Below are positions 49,992 through 58,541 of a stretch of DNA of 64,000 nt, piece by piece; position 1 is the stretch's first letter, and every line of letters starts with the position of its first letter. The notes under the pieces are model-generated. The model saw only the letters and a list, made by a program, of their open reading frames with translations. It had not been told where the DNA came from and searched no databases. The DNA comes from Geobacter sp. GTDB taxonomy: Bacteria; Desulfobacterota; Desulfuromonadia; Geobacterales; Geobacteraceae. The position numbers were made by a program, and so were the translations under genes. The stretch spans positions 87,051 through 151,050 of the forward strand of contig JACOUQ010000017.1 in the NCBI GenBank assembly GCA_016177775.1, in the 5' to 3' direction.

Positions 49992-51454
49992 GTTTCTCTC
50001 CCTTCGTTGTCTGTTTCCATAATTTTATTGCTCCCCGCTTCCCTATCCCCTTCGCGGAACCGGAAATACTCCTCCGGCGTATTGATGTTGCGAAAGGATT
50101 GGAAAGCGGGATCGAACCGGGCCACTTCCTCCGGTGGGACATCCTGCACCCTCACCTGGGGGAAGAAGGACACGATCCGCCTTTTCCCGCCGTGCAACGC
50201 TTCCTCTATCGCCTCCAGCGCCCCCTTCCCATAGACCGCATGAAGCGGCTCCACCCCGCGGTCGCTTTCGGGCAGAATGACATCGCAATCCCGCGCTCCC
50301 GAAGCAAGGTGCCTGACCAGTCCGTCGTGCAGGTAAGGCATGTCGCAGGCCGTCACAAAGATGCGGGGGTTCGAGCTGTGGCAGAGCCCCGAGTGGATGC
50401 CGGCCAGGGGGCCCATGCCGGGGACCAGGTCGGTGACCTTCCGGCAGGGGAGAAACCCGTACTGGTCCGGTGAGTTGGTGACGAGAATCACCTCCTCGAA
50501 CAGCCCGCTCATCTTCCGATAAATAGCTTCGATGAAGCGTCCTCCCTGGTAGGGAAGAAGCGCCTTGTTGCTCCCCATGCGGGTAGAGGCACCGCCGGCC
50601 AGGATGACGCCGGTTACGCCGGGGATGCGGGTTGGAATCTGCTGTAGGGGCGATCCTTGTGATCGCCCGCTATCTTTGGCGAATACAAGATTCGCCCCAA
50701 CGGAAATCCTGTCCGGATGAGCATAGACATTGAACTTCCCCCCCCGCACGTAACCAGCAAGGGTGATCCCGGCGCGTTCGCACATCTCGATCGCCATGTC
50801 CGTGGGGGAGGTGCGCGACGCTATGAGAGCGACCCCCAGGCTTGCGGCCTTGGCCGCCATCTCCGTGGAGACCCGGCCGGAGGTGACGAGCATGGTTCCG
50901 GCCAGATCGACCCCCTTCAGCATGGCCTCCCCTGCGATCCGGTCCAGGGTGTTGTGCCGGCCGATATCCTCGGCAAAGAACAGGAGACTTCCATCCGGTT
51001 TTCCTATGGCCGCCGAATGGACCCCGCCGTGGCTCTTGTAGCTCTCCGCCTTCGCGGCCAGCTCCTCCATGACGCGGAAGACGGCGTGGGGGGTAATCCG
51101 TAGAGACGCATTGCCATGCGTCTCTATCCTGTTTTCCACCGAAAGATTGAAGGTAATCCCCGTGCCGCAGCCGGACGTCAAAACCGGCTTCAGCCGCTCG
51201 GGAAGCTCCCCCTTTATCCTGACATTGGCCACGCCGAAATCCTCGCAGACCGAGAGCATGTGGAAGTCGGCAACTGAATCCACGAAACCCTGCAGCCGCA
51301 GGAACCCGGCCACCAGGAACCGCAGGTCATGGGGAGAAGCGATCAGCGTGGCGATCTCCCGGCCGTTGACATGGAGAACAAGGGGGTATTCGCTGACCAC
51401 CCCCCCCTGCTTCTCCTCCATTCGGCCGTTTGTGTATGTGTGGAATGTTTTCAT
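49964..51454 (-). CDS. FdhD-MobA fusion protein
   Basis: A 496-residue fusion. Residues 1-260 are FdhD, which passes sulfur to formate dehydrogenase's molybdenum cofactor; TSGCG has one cysteine, while the classic second Cys of the pair is Gly. Residues about 285-490 are MobA, molybdenum-cofactor guanylyltransferase, with LAGGASTRMGSNKALL, GPLAGI and TACDMPY. The linker (about 262-283, RISVGANLVFAKDSGR then SQGSPLQQIP) is encoded by palindromic repeats. A second palindrome lies within FdhD (NRIETHGNASLRI). The ATG at 51454 has a weak site. It directly serves the formate dehydrogenase operon next to it. Confidence 0.88.
   Translation of the reverse strand: MKTFHTYTNGRMEEKQGGVVSEYPLVLHVNGREIATLIASPHDLRFLVAGFLRLQGFVDSVADFHMLSVCEDFGVANVRIKGELPERLKPVLTSGCGTGITFNLSVENRIETHGNASLRITPHAVFRVMEELAAKAESYKSHGGVHSAAIGKPDGSLLFFAEDIGRHNTLDRIAGEAMLKGVDLAGTMLVTSGRVSTEMAAKAASLGVALIASRTSPTDMAIEMCERAGITLAGYVRGGKFNVYAHPDRISVGANLVFAKDSGRSQGSPLQQIPTRIPGVTGVILAGGASTRMGSNKALLPYQGGRFIEAIYRKMSGLFEEVILVTNSPDQYGFLPCRKVTDLVPGMGPLAGIHSGLCHSSNPRIFVTACDMPYLHDGLVRHLASGARDCDVILPESDRGVEPLHAVYGKGALEAIEEALHGGKRRIVSFFPQVRVQDVPPEEVARFDPAFQSFRNINTPEEYFRFREGDREAGSNKIMETDNEGRETCSVLECLN
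50644..50699. repeat. Composite palindromic repeat at the fdhD-mobA junction
   Basis: GTAGGGGCGATC pairs with GATCGCCC; TTGGCGAAT pairs with ATTCGCCCCAA. The ends are of the GTAGGGGCG...CGCCCC type. It is in frame and encodes the linker between the two domains. Confidence 0.85.
51100..51127. repeat. Short palindromic repeat inside the FdhD domain
   Basis: GTAGAGACGCAT pairs with ATGCGTCTCTAT (one mismatch) around TGCC. It is in frame and encodes ETHGNASLR. Confidence 0.85.
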
Positions 51455-51510
51455 AATTTGCGCCTTTTCCCCTCGCCCTATGGGAGAGGGGTCGGGGGTG
51501 AGGGAGAGCC

Positions 51511-52719
51511 CTACGCCTCGCTCACCTTCCCATGCCCCTCGTGCCCATCAGTCCGGCGGAAGCCATCAGGAATCGTGTAATCCACCGTCTCCGGATGGTG
51601 CTCGAAGATCGGGAAGTACTTGGCGATAAGCACGAAGAAGAGGACGTGGGCCGCGATGATCCCTATTGTCACCAGTGACTCGATGACGGAGGGGAAGTAG
51701 ATCTTCTGGTCGGGCTGGATCATGCCGAACATGGAGACATTGAAGCGGTTCAGCACCAGGCCGAAGATCACCAGGCAGGCGCCGCGCAGCTGCATCCGGT
51801 CGTCCTCCCTGTTTTTCCTCTTCATGAAGATTACGACAGGCGCGATCACTCCGGCGCCGATCTCCAAGGCGAAGAGGGCCAGAAGGCCCGGCCGGTCGAA
51901 GATCGGCCCATGGGTCAGAAAAGCGAGGGACAATCCCTTCACCACCAGATAGACACCCAGCACCCAGGGAAGTATCTTCGTCAGGATCTCCAGGAGCTCC
52001 GACTCGTTCGGCTGGTCCATGTAGCGGTGGACCATGGTCGCCTCGATGATGATGATGGAGAGGCCGGTGAATATGGCCGACAGCCAGAACTGGAGCGGCA
52101 GAAGCGGGTTGTACCAGAGGGCGTGCAGCTTGTCTACGGCGATCAGGAAGAAGGTGCCGAGAGATGACTGGTGCAGGGTGGAGATGGCGGCCGCCGCGAT
52201 CACCAGCGGCATCTCCAGCCAGCGGAGCACCCGCAGCGGCAGATGGTACCCCAACCGCTCGCAGACCGGCGACAGGAACTCCAGAAAGAGGACCGTGGTG
52301 TACGCCATGACGCACATGGAGACCTCGAACATGGGGGAGTGGACGTTCCAGTAGACCAGGGTGTGCCACCCGCGCTGGGGCTGCCCCAGGTCGAGCAGCA
52401 GCCCGATTCCCACCAGGGAGTAGCCGAGAAAGCCGGTGACGATGGCAGGCCTGACCAGCGGCTCCAGCTTCTTGATGTGGAAGCAGTGGACAATGGCACC
52501 CAGGGTGAAGGCCCCGGCGGCCAGCGGCACCGCCGTGACCACGTCGAAAGAGATCCAGAGCCCCCAGGGGTAGGTGTCGTTGAGGTTGGTGGTCCCACCC
52601 AGCCCGAAGACGAAGCGGACAGCGGATGCGAGCGCGCCCAAGGCCACCAGGAACATCATGAACTTGAGGAAGCGATGGTACCCCTTTATTTCGTTCATTA
52701 TTATCTTTGCAGCGGTCAT
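51511..52719 (-). CDS. NrfD/HybB-family membrane subunit of formate dehydrogenase
   Basis: A 402-residue polytopic protein with about ten membrane helices. It belongs to the NrfD/PsrC/HybB quinone-binding family rather than the FdnI cytochrome b type. It is the likely membrane anchor and quinone-reducing subunit. AGGAGGATTTT precedes the ATG at 52719; the frame runs 43 codons further into an inverted repeat, which is not coding. It follows the iron-sulfur subunit gene after 135 bases. Confidence 0.88.
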   Translation of the reverse strand: MTAAKIIMNEIKGYHRFLKFMMFLVALGALASAVRFVFGLGGTTNLNDTYPWGLWISFDVVTAVPLAAGAFTLGAIVHCFHIKKLEPLVRPAIVTGFLGYSLVGIGLLLDLGQPQRGWHTLVYWNVHSPMFEVSMCVMAYTTVLFLEFLSPVCERLGYHLPLRVLRWLEMPLVIAAAAISTLHQSSLGTFFLIAVDKLHALWYNPLLPLQFWLSAIFTGLSIIIIEATMVHRYMDQPNESELLEILTKILPWVLGVYLVVKGLSLAFLTHGPIFDRPGLLALFALEIGAGVIAPVVIFMKRKNREDDRMQLRGACLVIFGLVLNRFNVSMFGMIQPDQKIYFPSVIESLVTIGIIAAHVLFFVLIAKYFPIFEHHPETVDYTIPDGFRRTDGHEGHGKVSEA

Positions 52720-52736
52720 AAAATCCTCCTTGAAAA

Positions 52737-52852
52737 ACTTGTCTCTCGCCCGTTCGCTATCGCTCACTTGAGGACGCAGAGAAACCCCAAAATCATTATT
52801 CGTTTTCAGGACTTTCTTTGCGTCCTCTGCGAGCTCTGCGAGAGGCAAGTTC
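52737..52852. repeat. Inverted-repeat element between two formate dehydrogenase genes
   Basis: AACTTGTCTCTCGC pairs with GCGAGAGGCAAGTT at the ends and GAGGACGCAGAGAAA with TTTCTTTGCGTCCTC inside. It has no coding capacity and may fold in the mRNA. Confidence 0.75.
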
Positions 52853-52854
52853 TT

Positions 52855-53697
52855 TTATTCTGTGCCATTATGCGTTTCCGCAGACGCCTTCCGCTGCTCC
52901 TCCTCCCGCTTCACCCGCTCCTTCCGGTGATTGAACCAGGAGACGAGCGACAGCCCCCCGCCGACGGTCAGGAATATCCCCGGCACGAAGCGCAGCGCCT
53001 GCCAGGTGTATGAAGGGAGCGACCGGGAGGTTACCGGCTTGAAGCCCAGCTCGTCCAGCGGCTGGTGGGTCAGGTAGAGGACGCTGGTCCCCCCTGCCTC
53101 CTCCTTGCCGTAGATGGTCTTGTAATACCGGTCCGGACGGTTCGCGATCCGCTTCTCCGCCTCCTTGAGCAGCTCTCCCCTCGTCCCGTACGTGATGGCA
53201 GTGGGGCAGGCGGTGGCGCAGGCGGGCTCCAGCCCGCTCTTCACCCGGCTGTAGCAGCCGGTGCATTTCTTCACCAGCGGGAAGGCCTTGCTCCACTGGT
53301 ACTTGGGGATGCCGAAGGGGCAGGCGACCATGCAGAAGCGGCAGCCGATGCAGCGGTCGGCATTGTAGACCACCGGCCCCTCGGCGGTCTTTTTGAAGGC
53401 GCCGACCGGGCAGACCGATGCGCATGCCGGGTCGTTGCAGTGCATGCACATCTCCTTGTAGAAGGCGAACTCGTTCTGCCCGTGCTTCTGGTAGTCCTTG
53501 AACTTGACCCTGGTGAAGGTGTACTCGGACATGGAGGGTGGGTTCTGGTACCCCTCGCCGCTGAAGAACTCGGTCTTCTCGCCCTTCAGCTGGTTCCACT
53601 GCTTGCATGCGACCTGGCAACCGCGGCAGCCGGTGCACTTGGTGGTATCTATGAGAAACGATTTTGACTTGCTGCAATCTGTGGTAACGGAACTCAT
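52855..53697 (-). CDS. fdnH: Formate dehydrogenase iron-sulfur subunit
   Basis: A 280-residue FdnH/HybA-like protein. Four [4Fe-4S] motif groups are visible: CTGCRGCQVAC, CMHCNDPACASVCP, CIGCRFCMVACP and CTGC ... CATACP. A C-terminal membrane helix (about 230-250, LRFVPGIFLTVGGGLSL) anchors it. It passes electrons from the catalytic subunit to the NrfD-type anchor. It overlaps the catalytic subunit stop by four bases. Confidence 0.92.
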   Translation of the reverse strand: MSSVTTDCSKSKSFLIDTTKCTGCRGCQVACKQWNQLKGEKTEFFSGEGYQNPPSMSEYTFTRVKFKDYQKHGQNEFAFYKEMCMHCNDPACASVCPVGAFKKTAEGPVVYNADRCIGCRFCMVACPFGIPKYQWSKAFPLVKKCTGCYSRVKSGLEPACATACPTAITYGTRGELLKEAEKRIANRPDRYYKTIYGKEEAGGTSVLYLTHQPLDELGFKPVTSRSLPSYTWQALRFVPGIFLTVGGGLSLVSWFNHRKERVKREEEQRKASAETHNGTE

Positions 53698-56600
53698 GCC
53701 TTCCTACCCCCTTTCTCGATATTGCAGAGGAACGCCTTGTATTCGGGGATGCCGGTGTTGGCGCACCCTGCTGTCGGGGTGAGGACGTTGCCGCTGTCCC
53801 CGGTGGCAAGACCTGCATAACCAAAGTGCCACGGCATGCCGACCTGCTCGATCTCCTTCCCTCCCACGGTCAGCGGCTTGAGGCGTGAAGTGACCAGGGC
53901 CTTCGCCTGGATGCTCCCCCGCTCGGTGGTGACCTTCACCATCTCCCCGTGCCTGATCCCCTTCTGTTTTGCCAGGGACTCGCTGATCTCCACGAACATA
54001 TCGGGGACCAGCTCCACCAGCCATGGGAGGTTCCTGGTCATGGCCCCGGCCTGCCAATGTTCGGTGACCCGGTAGGTGGTGCCGACGAACGGGAACTTGG
54101 CCGCATCGCTCGACACGTTCTTCGGAAGCTTCACCACAGGGTTGTTCTGCACCGGCGAGAGAAGGTTTCTGGCCGGGCTCTCCACCGGCTCGTAGTGCTC
54201 CGGGAAAGGCCCGTCCTTCATGTCCAGGGCATAGAGGCGGCCATGCCCCTCTGCCAGCATGATGAAGGGGTACTTCCCTTCCTTGTCGTCCTTCATCGGC
54301 GGCCAGGGGCCGTCGGGGACATCCCCCTTCCACTTCTTCTCCAGGGCGTCCCAGGCGATGAGAGGCCGCTTCGGGTTGAACGGCTCGCCAGCCGGGTTGA
54401 CGGAAGCGCGGTTGTAGATGATCCGGCGATTGACCGGCCAGCACCAGGACCATTTCGGGAAGAGGCCGAGCCCGGTCGGGTCGCTCGCGTCCCGGCGGGC
54501 CATCTGGTTCCCCTCCTTGGTGAAGGAGCCGCAGTATATCCAGCAGCCGGAGACCGTGGAGCCGTCGTCCTGGAGGTACTTGAACATCGGCACCTGGTCG
54601 CCCGCCTTGAACTCCAGGACCTTGTCCTTGTCCTTGATGGTCATGTCCTTCGTGAAGTAGCCGTTGATCTCCTTCGCCACCAGGTTAACGTCCGGCTCGT
54701 GGCCGTTGCCGTAATTCCAGGCGAGCTTCGTGATCGGCTCGGGGAAGGCCCCCTTTTCTTTTGCGTAGAGCGCCTTCACCCGCTTGAAGAACTCGTCGAT
54801 GATGTGCATGTCGCTCCGGGAGTCCCCCACCGGCTCCACCGCCTTGTAGCGCCATTGGGTCCAGCGCCCGGAGTTGGAGATTGAACCCTCCTTCTCGATG
54901 GATGAAGCGACCGGAAGCATGAAGACCTCGGTCTGGACCGTTTTCGGGTCAACGCCGGGGCGCTTCCAGAAGATGCTCGTCTCGGTCTCCCAGAGGTCGG
55001 CGGTGACGAGCCACTTGAGCTTGCCGAGCGCATCGCGGGCCGAGTTGGAGTCGGGACCGCCGACTGCCGGATTCATCCCCATGCAGACCAGCCCCTCGAT
55101 CTCCCCCTTCCCCATCTTCTCCATCACCTTCACGTAGGAGTAGTTCCCCATCCGTTTCGGGAGATAGTCGTAGCAGAAGTCGTTCTCCTTCGTGGCGTTC
55201 TCGCCGTACCATGCCTTCAGGAGGCTCACCGTGTACTTCGGGGTGTTTCCCCACCAGTTGACGCTCTTCGGGTCCTTGGTCTTCGGGGTCCACTTCTCCA
55301 GGTAGGCCTTGAGGTTCACGTTGTCGAACTCCGGCGACTTGAGGTAGCCGGGGAGGATGTGGAAGAGGAGCCCGTAGTCGGTGGAGCCCTGCACGTTGGA
55401 TTCCCCGCGAAGCGCATTCACCCCGCCGCCGGCGATGCCGATGTTCCCCAACAGCATCTGGAGCATGGCCACAGCCCGGACGTTCTGGCTCCCGTGGGTC
55501 GACTGGGTGATCCCCATGGCATAGAGGATGGTCCCTGCCTTGTCGGGGCGCCCCGTTGCGCAGAAGGCCTTGGCCACCTTGAGGTAGTCCTCCTTCTTCG
55601 TCCCGGTGATGGAGCAGACGGTATCCACGTCATAGCGGCTGTAGTGCTTCTTGAGCAGCTGATAGACGCTGTTCGGGTCCTTCATGGCATGGTCGCGCTT
55701 CGGCTTTCCGTCGGGACCGGTGGCATAGGCCCACGCCTTGGGGTCGTAGGTCTTTTCCTGGTCGTCGAAGGCGCAGAACATTCCGTCCTGAAAATCGAAC
55801 TTCTCATTAACTATAAAGGTGGCGTTGGTGTATTCCCGGACGTATTCCTGGTGGATCATGTTTTTCTGGAGGGCGAAGTTTATCATCCCGCCAAGGAAGG
55901 CGATGTCCGTGCCCGGCCTTATCTGGGCGTATATGTCCGACTTGGAAGATGTTCGGGTGTAGCGGGGGTCGACGGAGATCAGCTTCCCGCCGTTGTCCAG
56001 CGCCTGCTCGATCCATTTGAAGGAGATCGGGTGGTTCTCGGCCGGGTTGCAGCCGATGGCGAGTATTGCGTCTGCATTCTTCAGGTCAATCCAGTGGTTG
56101 GTCATTGCGCCACGACCAAACGATGCCGCCAGACCGGCGACAGTAGAGGAGTGTCATAATCGGGCCTGGTGCTCCAGGTTACCCACCCCCATGGCGCGGC
56201 CGAACTTGGACCAGAGGTAGCACTCCTCGTTGTCGAGGCCGGCCCCGCCGAAGAAGGCCAGGCCGTCGGTCCGGTTCACCACGTACTCCTTGTTGTCCTT
56301 CTTGTTCACTTCCTTCACCTTGAAGGTCTTGTCCCGGGTCTCCTTCATCCGCTGGGCGATCCGATCCAGTGCCCAGTCCCACGACTTCTCCTCCCACTTG
56401 TCCGAGCCGGGAGCGCGGTACATCACCTTCTGGAGCCTCCGGTCGTTATTGGCGATCTGGAAGAGCGCCCCGCCCTTGGGGCAGAGTGAGCCCTGGTTGA
56501 TCGGGTGCTGCGGGTCCCCCTCGGTATTGATGACCTTCCCGTTTTTCGTGTGGACGACCAGTCCGCACCCGACCGAGCAGAAGGGGCAGATGGTGGTGGA

Positions 56601-56726
56601 AACCTTCGCCCCCTTGGTCCTGATGTCCGGGGAGTCGACCGAAGCCTCCCCCGGCTTGCCGGAAAGGGCCACGCCCGCTGCCGCCAGCACCCCCCCCTGC
56701 AGAAACTTCCTTCTGGAAACACCCAT
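53694..56726 (-). CDS. fdnG: Formate dehydrogenase catalytic subunit with selenocysteine
   Basis: A 1010-residue molybdopterin oxidoreductase of the FdnG type, exported by Tat (SRRKFLQGG). The [4Fe-4S] cysteines are at C47, C50, C54 and C82. Codon 191 is an in-frame TGA (56154-56156) in the context EHQARL-U-HSSTVAGLA, where other formate dehydrogenases have selenocysteine. The frame then continues to 53694. So the two open frames (53694-56105 and 56154-56759) are one gene, not a frameshift. A hairpin follows the TGA. AAGGAGGAAGTA precedes the ATG at 56726; the frame is open 11 codons further up. First gene of the operon, after a sigma-54 promoter. Confidence 0.94.
56116..56156 (-). promoter_or_regulatory. 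Selenocysteine codon and SECIS hairpin
   Basis: After the TGA, GTCGCC pairs with GGCGGC (one G-U) around the loop GGTCT, about 15 bases downstream. The loop matches the GGUCU of the fdhF SECIS that binds SelB. Confidence 0.85.
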
Positions 56727-56789
56727 TACTTCCTCCTTCTTAAAATCGATAGGCTTCAAACGCCTTTGAATTCGAGCCGCGACGTATAC

Positions 56790-56805
56790 AGCAACCCGTG
56801 TGCCA
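56790..56805 (-). promoter_or_regulatory. Sigma-54 promoter of the formate dehydrogenase operon
   Basis: On the minus strand TGGCACACGGGTTGCT is an exact match to the -24/-12 consensus TGGCAC-N5-TTGCW. Transcription would start near 56778, about 52 bases before the ATG. Confidence 0.9.
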
Positions 56806-57013
56806 CATTTGAATATAGTGTATTCTAATTAAGTGAACCGTATTTATCATATGTAACTTATTGAAATCACAATGTAGACAATATTTCTTACGTTTATTTT
56901 TTATTCGGTCTACAAAATAGCAAAACAACGTCTTGTTTAATTTTGTCAACTCATGTAACATTTTGGCCATATTGTTGTGGTTCATTAATGATTCGGGGTC
57001 CACAACCGATTCG

Positions 57014-57088
57014 ACCACCCCCTTACCCCCTCCTAACCAAGGAGGGGGAATTTGCTCCCCTCCTATTTTAGGAGGGGCCGGGGGTGGT
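57014..57088. repeat. GC-rich inverted-repeat element, copy 3 (inverted, shortened)
   Basis: ACCACCCCC and GGGTGGT bound it. It is the reverse complement of copy 2 with about 20 bases missing near one end. Confidence 0.8.
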
Positions 57089-57143
57089 AAGCCTGTGCTT
57101 TCACAAAGAGGGACTTTATGAAGCGGAACAGGAGGAGTAGCAA

Positions 57144-58541
57144 ATGCACGAAGACCACTTAACAGCGCGAATCCTCATCTGCGACGACGAAGCAGAGATC
57201 CTGCGGTATCTGCGGAAGATCCTGACGGCCAGGGGATTGGCCGTGGAGACATTCACCTCGGGCGCGACGCTCCTGAAGCGGCTGGAAAATCGCGACGGAC
57301 AGAAAGCCGACCTTGTCCTCCTCGACGTGCAGATGCCGGACCTGGACGGGATCGAGGTGCTCCAGCGGGTCAAGGGGCTGGGCCTGGAAGTGCCCGTGGT
57401 GATAATGACCGCCTACGGCTCCATCAATTCGGCGGTCGAGACGATCAAGTTGGGGGCCTATGACTACGTCACCAAGCCGTTCCCCAAGGAAAAGATCCTG
57501 GGCGTGCTGGAGAAGGTGCTGGAGCGGGAGCAACTCCTGAAGGAGAACCTCGCCCTCAAGGAGGAGCTGGCAAAACCTGCGGCAGCCGACAACATCGTCT
57601 ATGCCAGCCAGCGCTTCCGCGAGGTGTACGAGATGGCCCGCCATGTGGCCCAGAGCGATGCCAACGTCCTGGTCCTCGGGGAATCCGGCACTGGCAAGGA
57701 GCTGATCGCGGGACTCATCCACAACAGTAGCCTACGCAAGGGGCGGCGCCTTCTCTCCATCAACTGCGCCGCACTTACGGACACCCTGCTGGAGAGCCAG
57801 CTCTTCGGCCATGTGCGCGGTGCCTTCACCGGCGCCGTAACCCAGCAGAAGGGGCTTCTGGAGGAGGCCAACGGCGGCACCATATTCCTGGACGAAGTGG
57901 GGGACATGAGCCCGGCGATCCAGGCCAAGCTGCTGCGGGTCATCCAGGAGCGGGACTTCATGCCGGTCGGCGGGACCGTGGAGAAGAAGATCGACATCCG
58001 GCTGGTGGCGGCCACAAACAAGGACCTGGAAGCCGAGGTCAAGCTGGGGAAGTTCCGGGAGGACCTCTTCTACCGCCTCAACGTCATCACCATCACCCTG
58101 CCGCCGCTGCGGGAGCGGAAAGAGGACGTGGAGCCCCTGGCGCTACATTTCCTGAAAAAGCATTCCCAGCGGATGAAAAAGGAGATCGCCGGGTTCACCC
58201 CCGATGCCATGCGCAAGCTTACCGCCTACAACTGGCCCGGCAACATCAGGGAGCTGGAGAACGTCATCGAGCGGGCAACCATACTGACACGCGACAGAAT
58301 GGTCGGCGCCGAGGCGCTCCCGGTCTGGAAAAGCGACCAGCCGGAAGAGGAGAACAGCGACGGGCGCCTGGTGACCCTGGAAACCGTGGAGCGGGAACAC
58401 ATCCGCAACGTCCTCAGGAAAACCGGGTTCCACAAAAGCAGGACCGCCCAGATCCTCGGGGTAGCCCGCCGGACCCTGGACAGGAAGATCGAGGAGTACG
58501 GGCTGGAAAACAACGGCGGACGCCTCCCAGAGGTCCGCTGA
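57144..58541 (+). CDS. NtrC-family sigma-54-dependent response regulator
   Basis: A 465-residue regulator: receiver (Asp in LLDVQMPDLDG, Lys in TKPF), AAA+ domain with Walker A GESGTGKE, the sigma-54 contact motif GAFTGA, and a Fis-type helix-turn-helix (KSRTAQILGVARRTLDRKI). It activates sigma-54 promoters. GGAGGAG precedes the ATG. The kinase gene follows with one base of overlap. The formate dehydrogenase operon is divergent and has a perfect sigma-54 promoter, so it is the likely target. Confidence 0.95.
   Translation: MHEDHLTARILICDDEAEILRYLRKILTARGLAVETFTSGATLLKRLENRDGQKADLVLLDVQMPDLDGIEVLQRVKGLGLEVPVVIMTAYGSINSAVETIKLGAYDYVTKPFPKEKILGVLEKVLEREQLLKENLALKEELAKPAAADNIVYASQRFREVYEMARHVAQSDANVLVLGESGTGKELIAGLIHNSSLRKGRRLLSINCAALTDTLLESQLFGHVRGAFTGAVTQQKGLLEEANGGTIFLDEVGDMSPAIQAKLLRVIQERDFMPVGGTVEKKIDIRLVAATNKDLEAEVKLGKFREDLFYRLNVITITLPPLRERKEDVEPLALHFLKKHSQRMKKEIAGFTPDAMRKLTAYNWPGNIRELENVIERATILTRDRMVGAEALPVWKSDQPEEENSDGRLVTLETVEREHIRNVLRKTGFHKSRTAQILGVARRTLDRKIEEYGLENNGGRLPEVR

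Larger units (their letters stand above)
56727..57143. other. Divergent control region of formate dehydrogenase and its regulator
   Basis: About 417 bases without a gene. It contains the sigma-54 promoter (56790-56805), an AT-rich stretch (56820-57010), and a GC-rich repeat (57014-57088) just before the regulator. The AT-rich part is where activator sites would be expected; no clear dyad was picked out. Confidence 0.6.

Noticed and set aside
53694..56759. A frameshift or split in formate dehydrogenase
   Set aside because: The break is an in-frame TGA with a selenocysteine context and hairpin; the reading frame is otherwise continuous.
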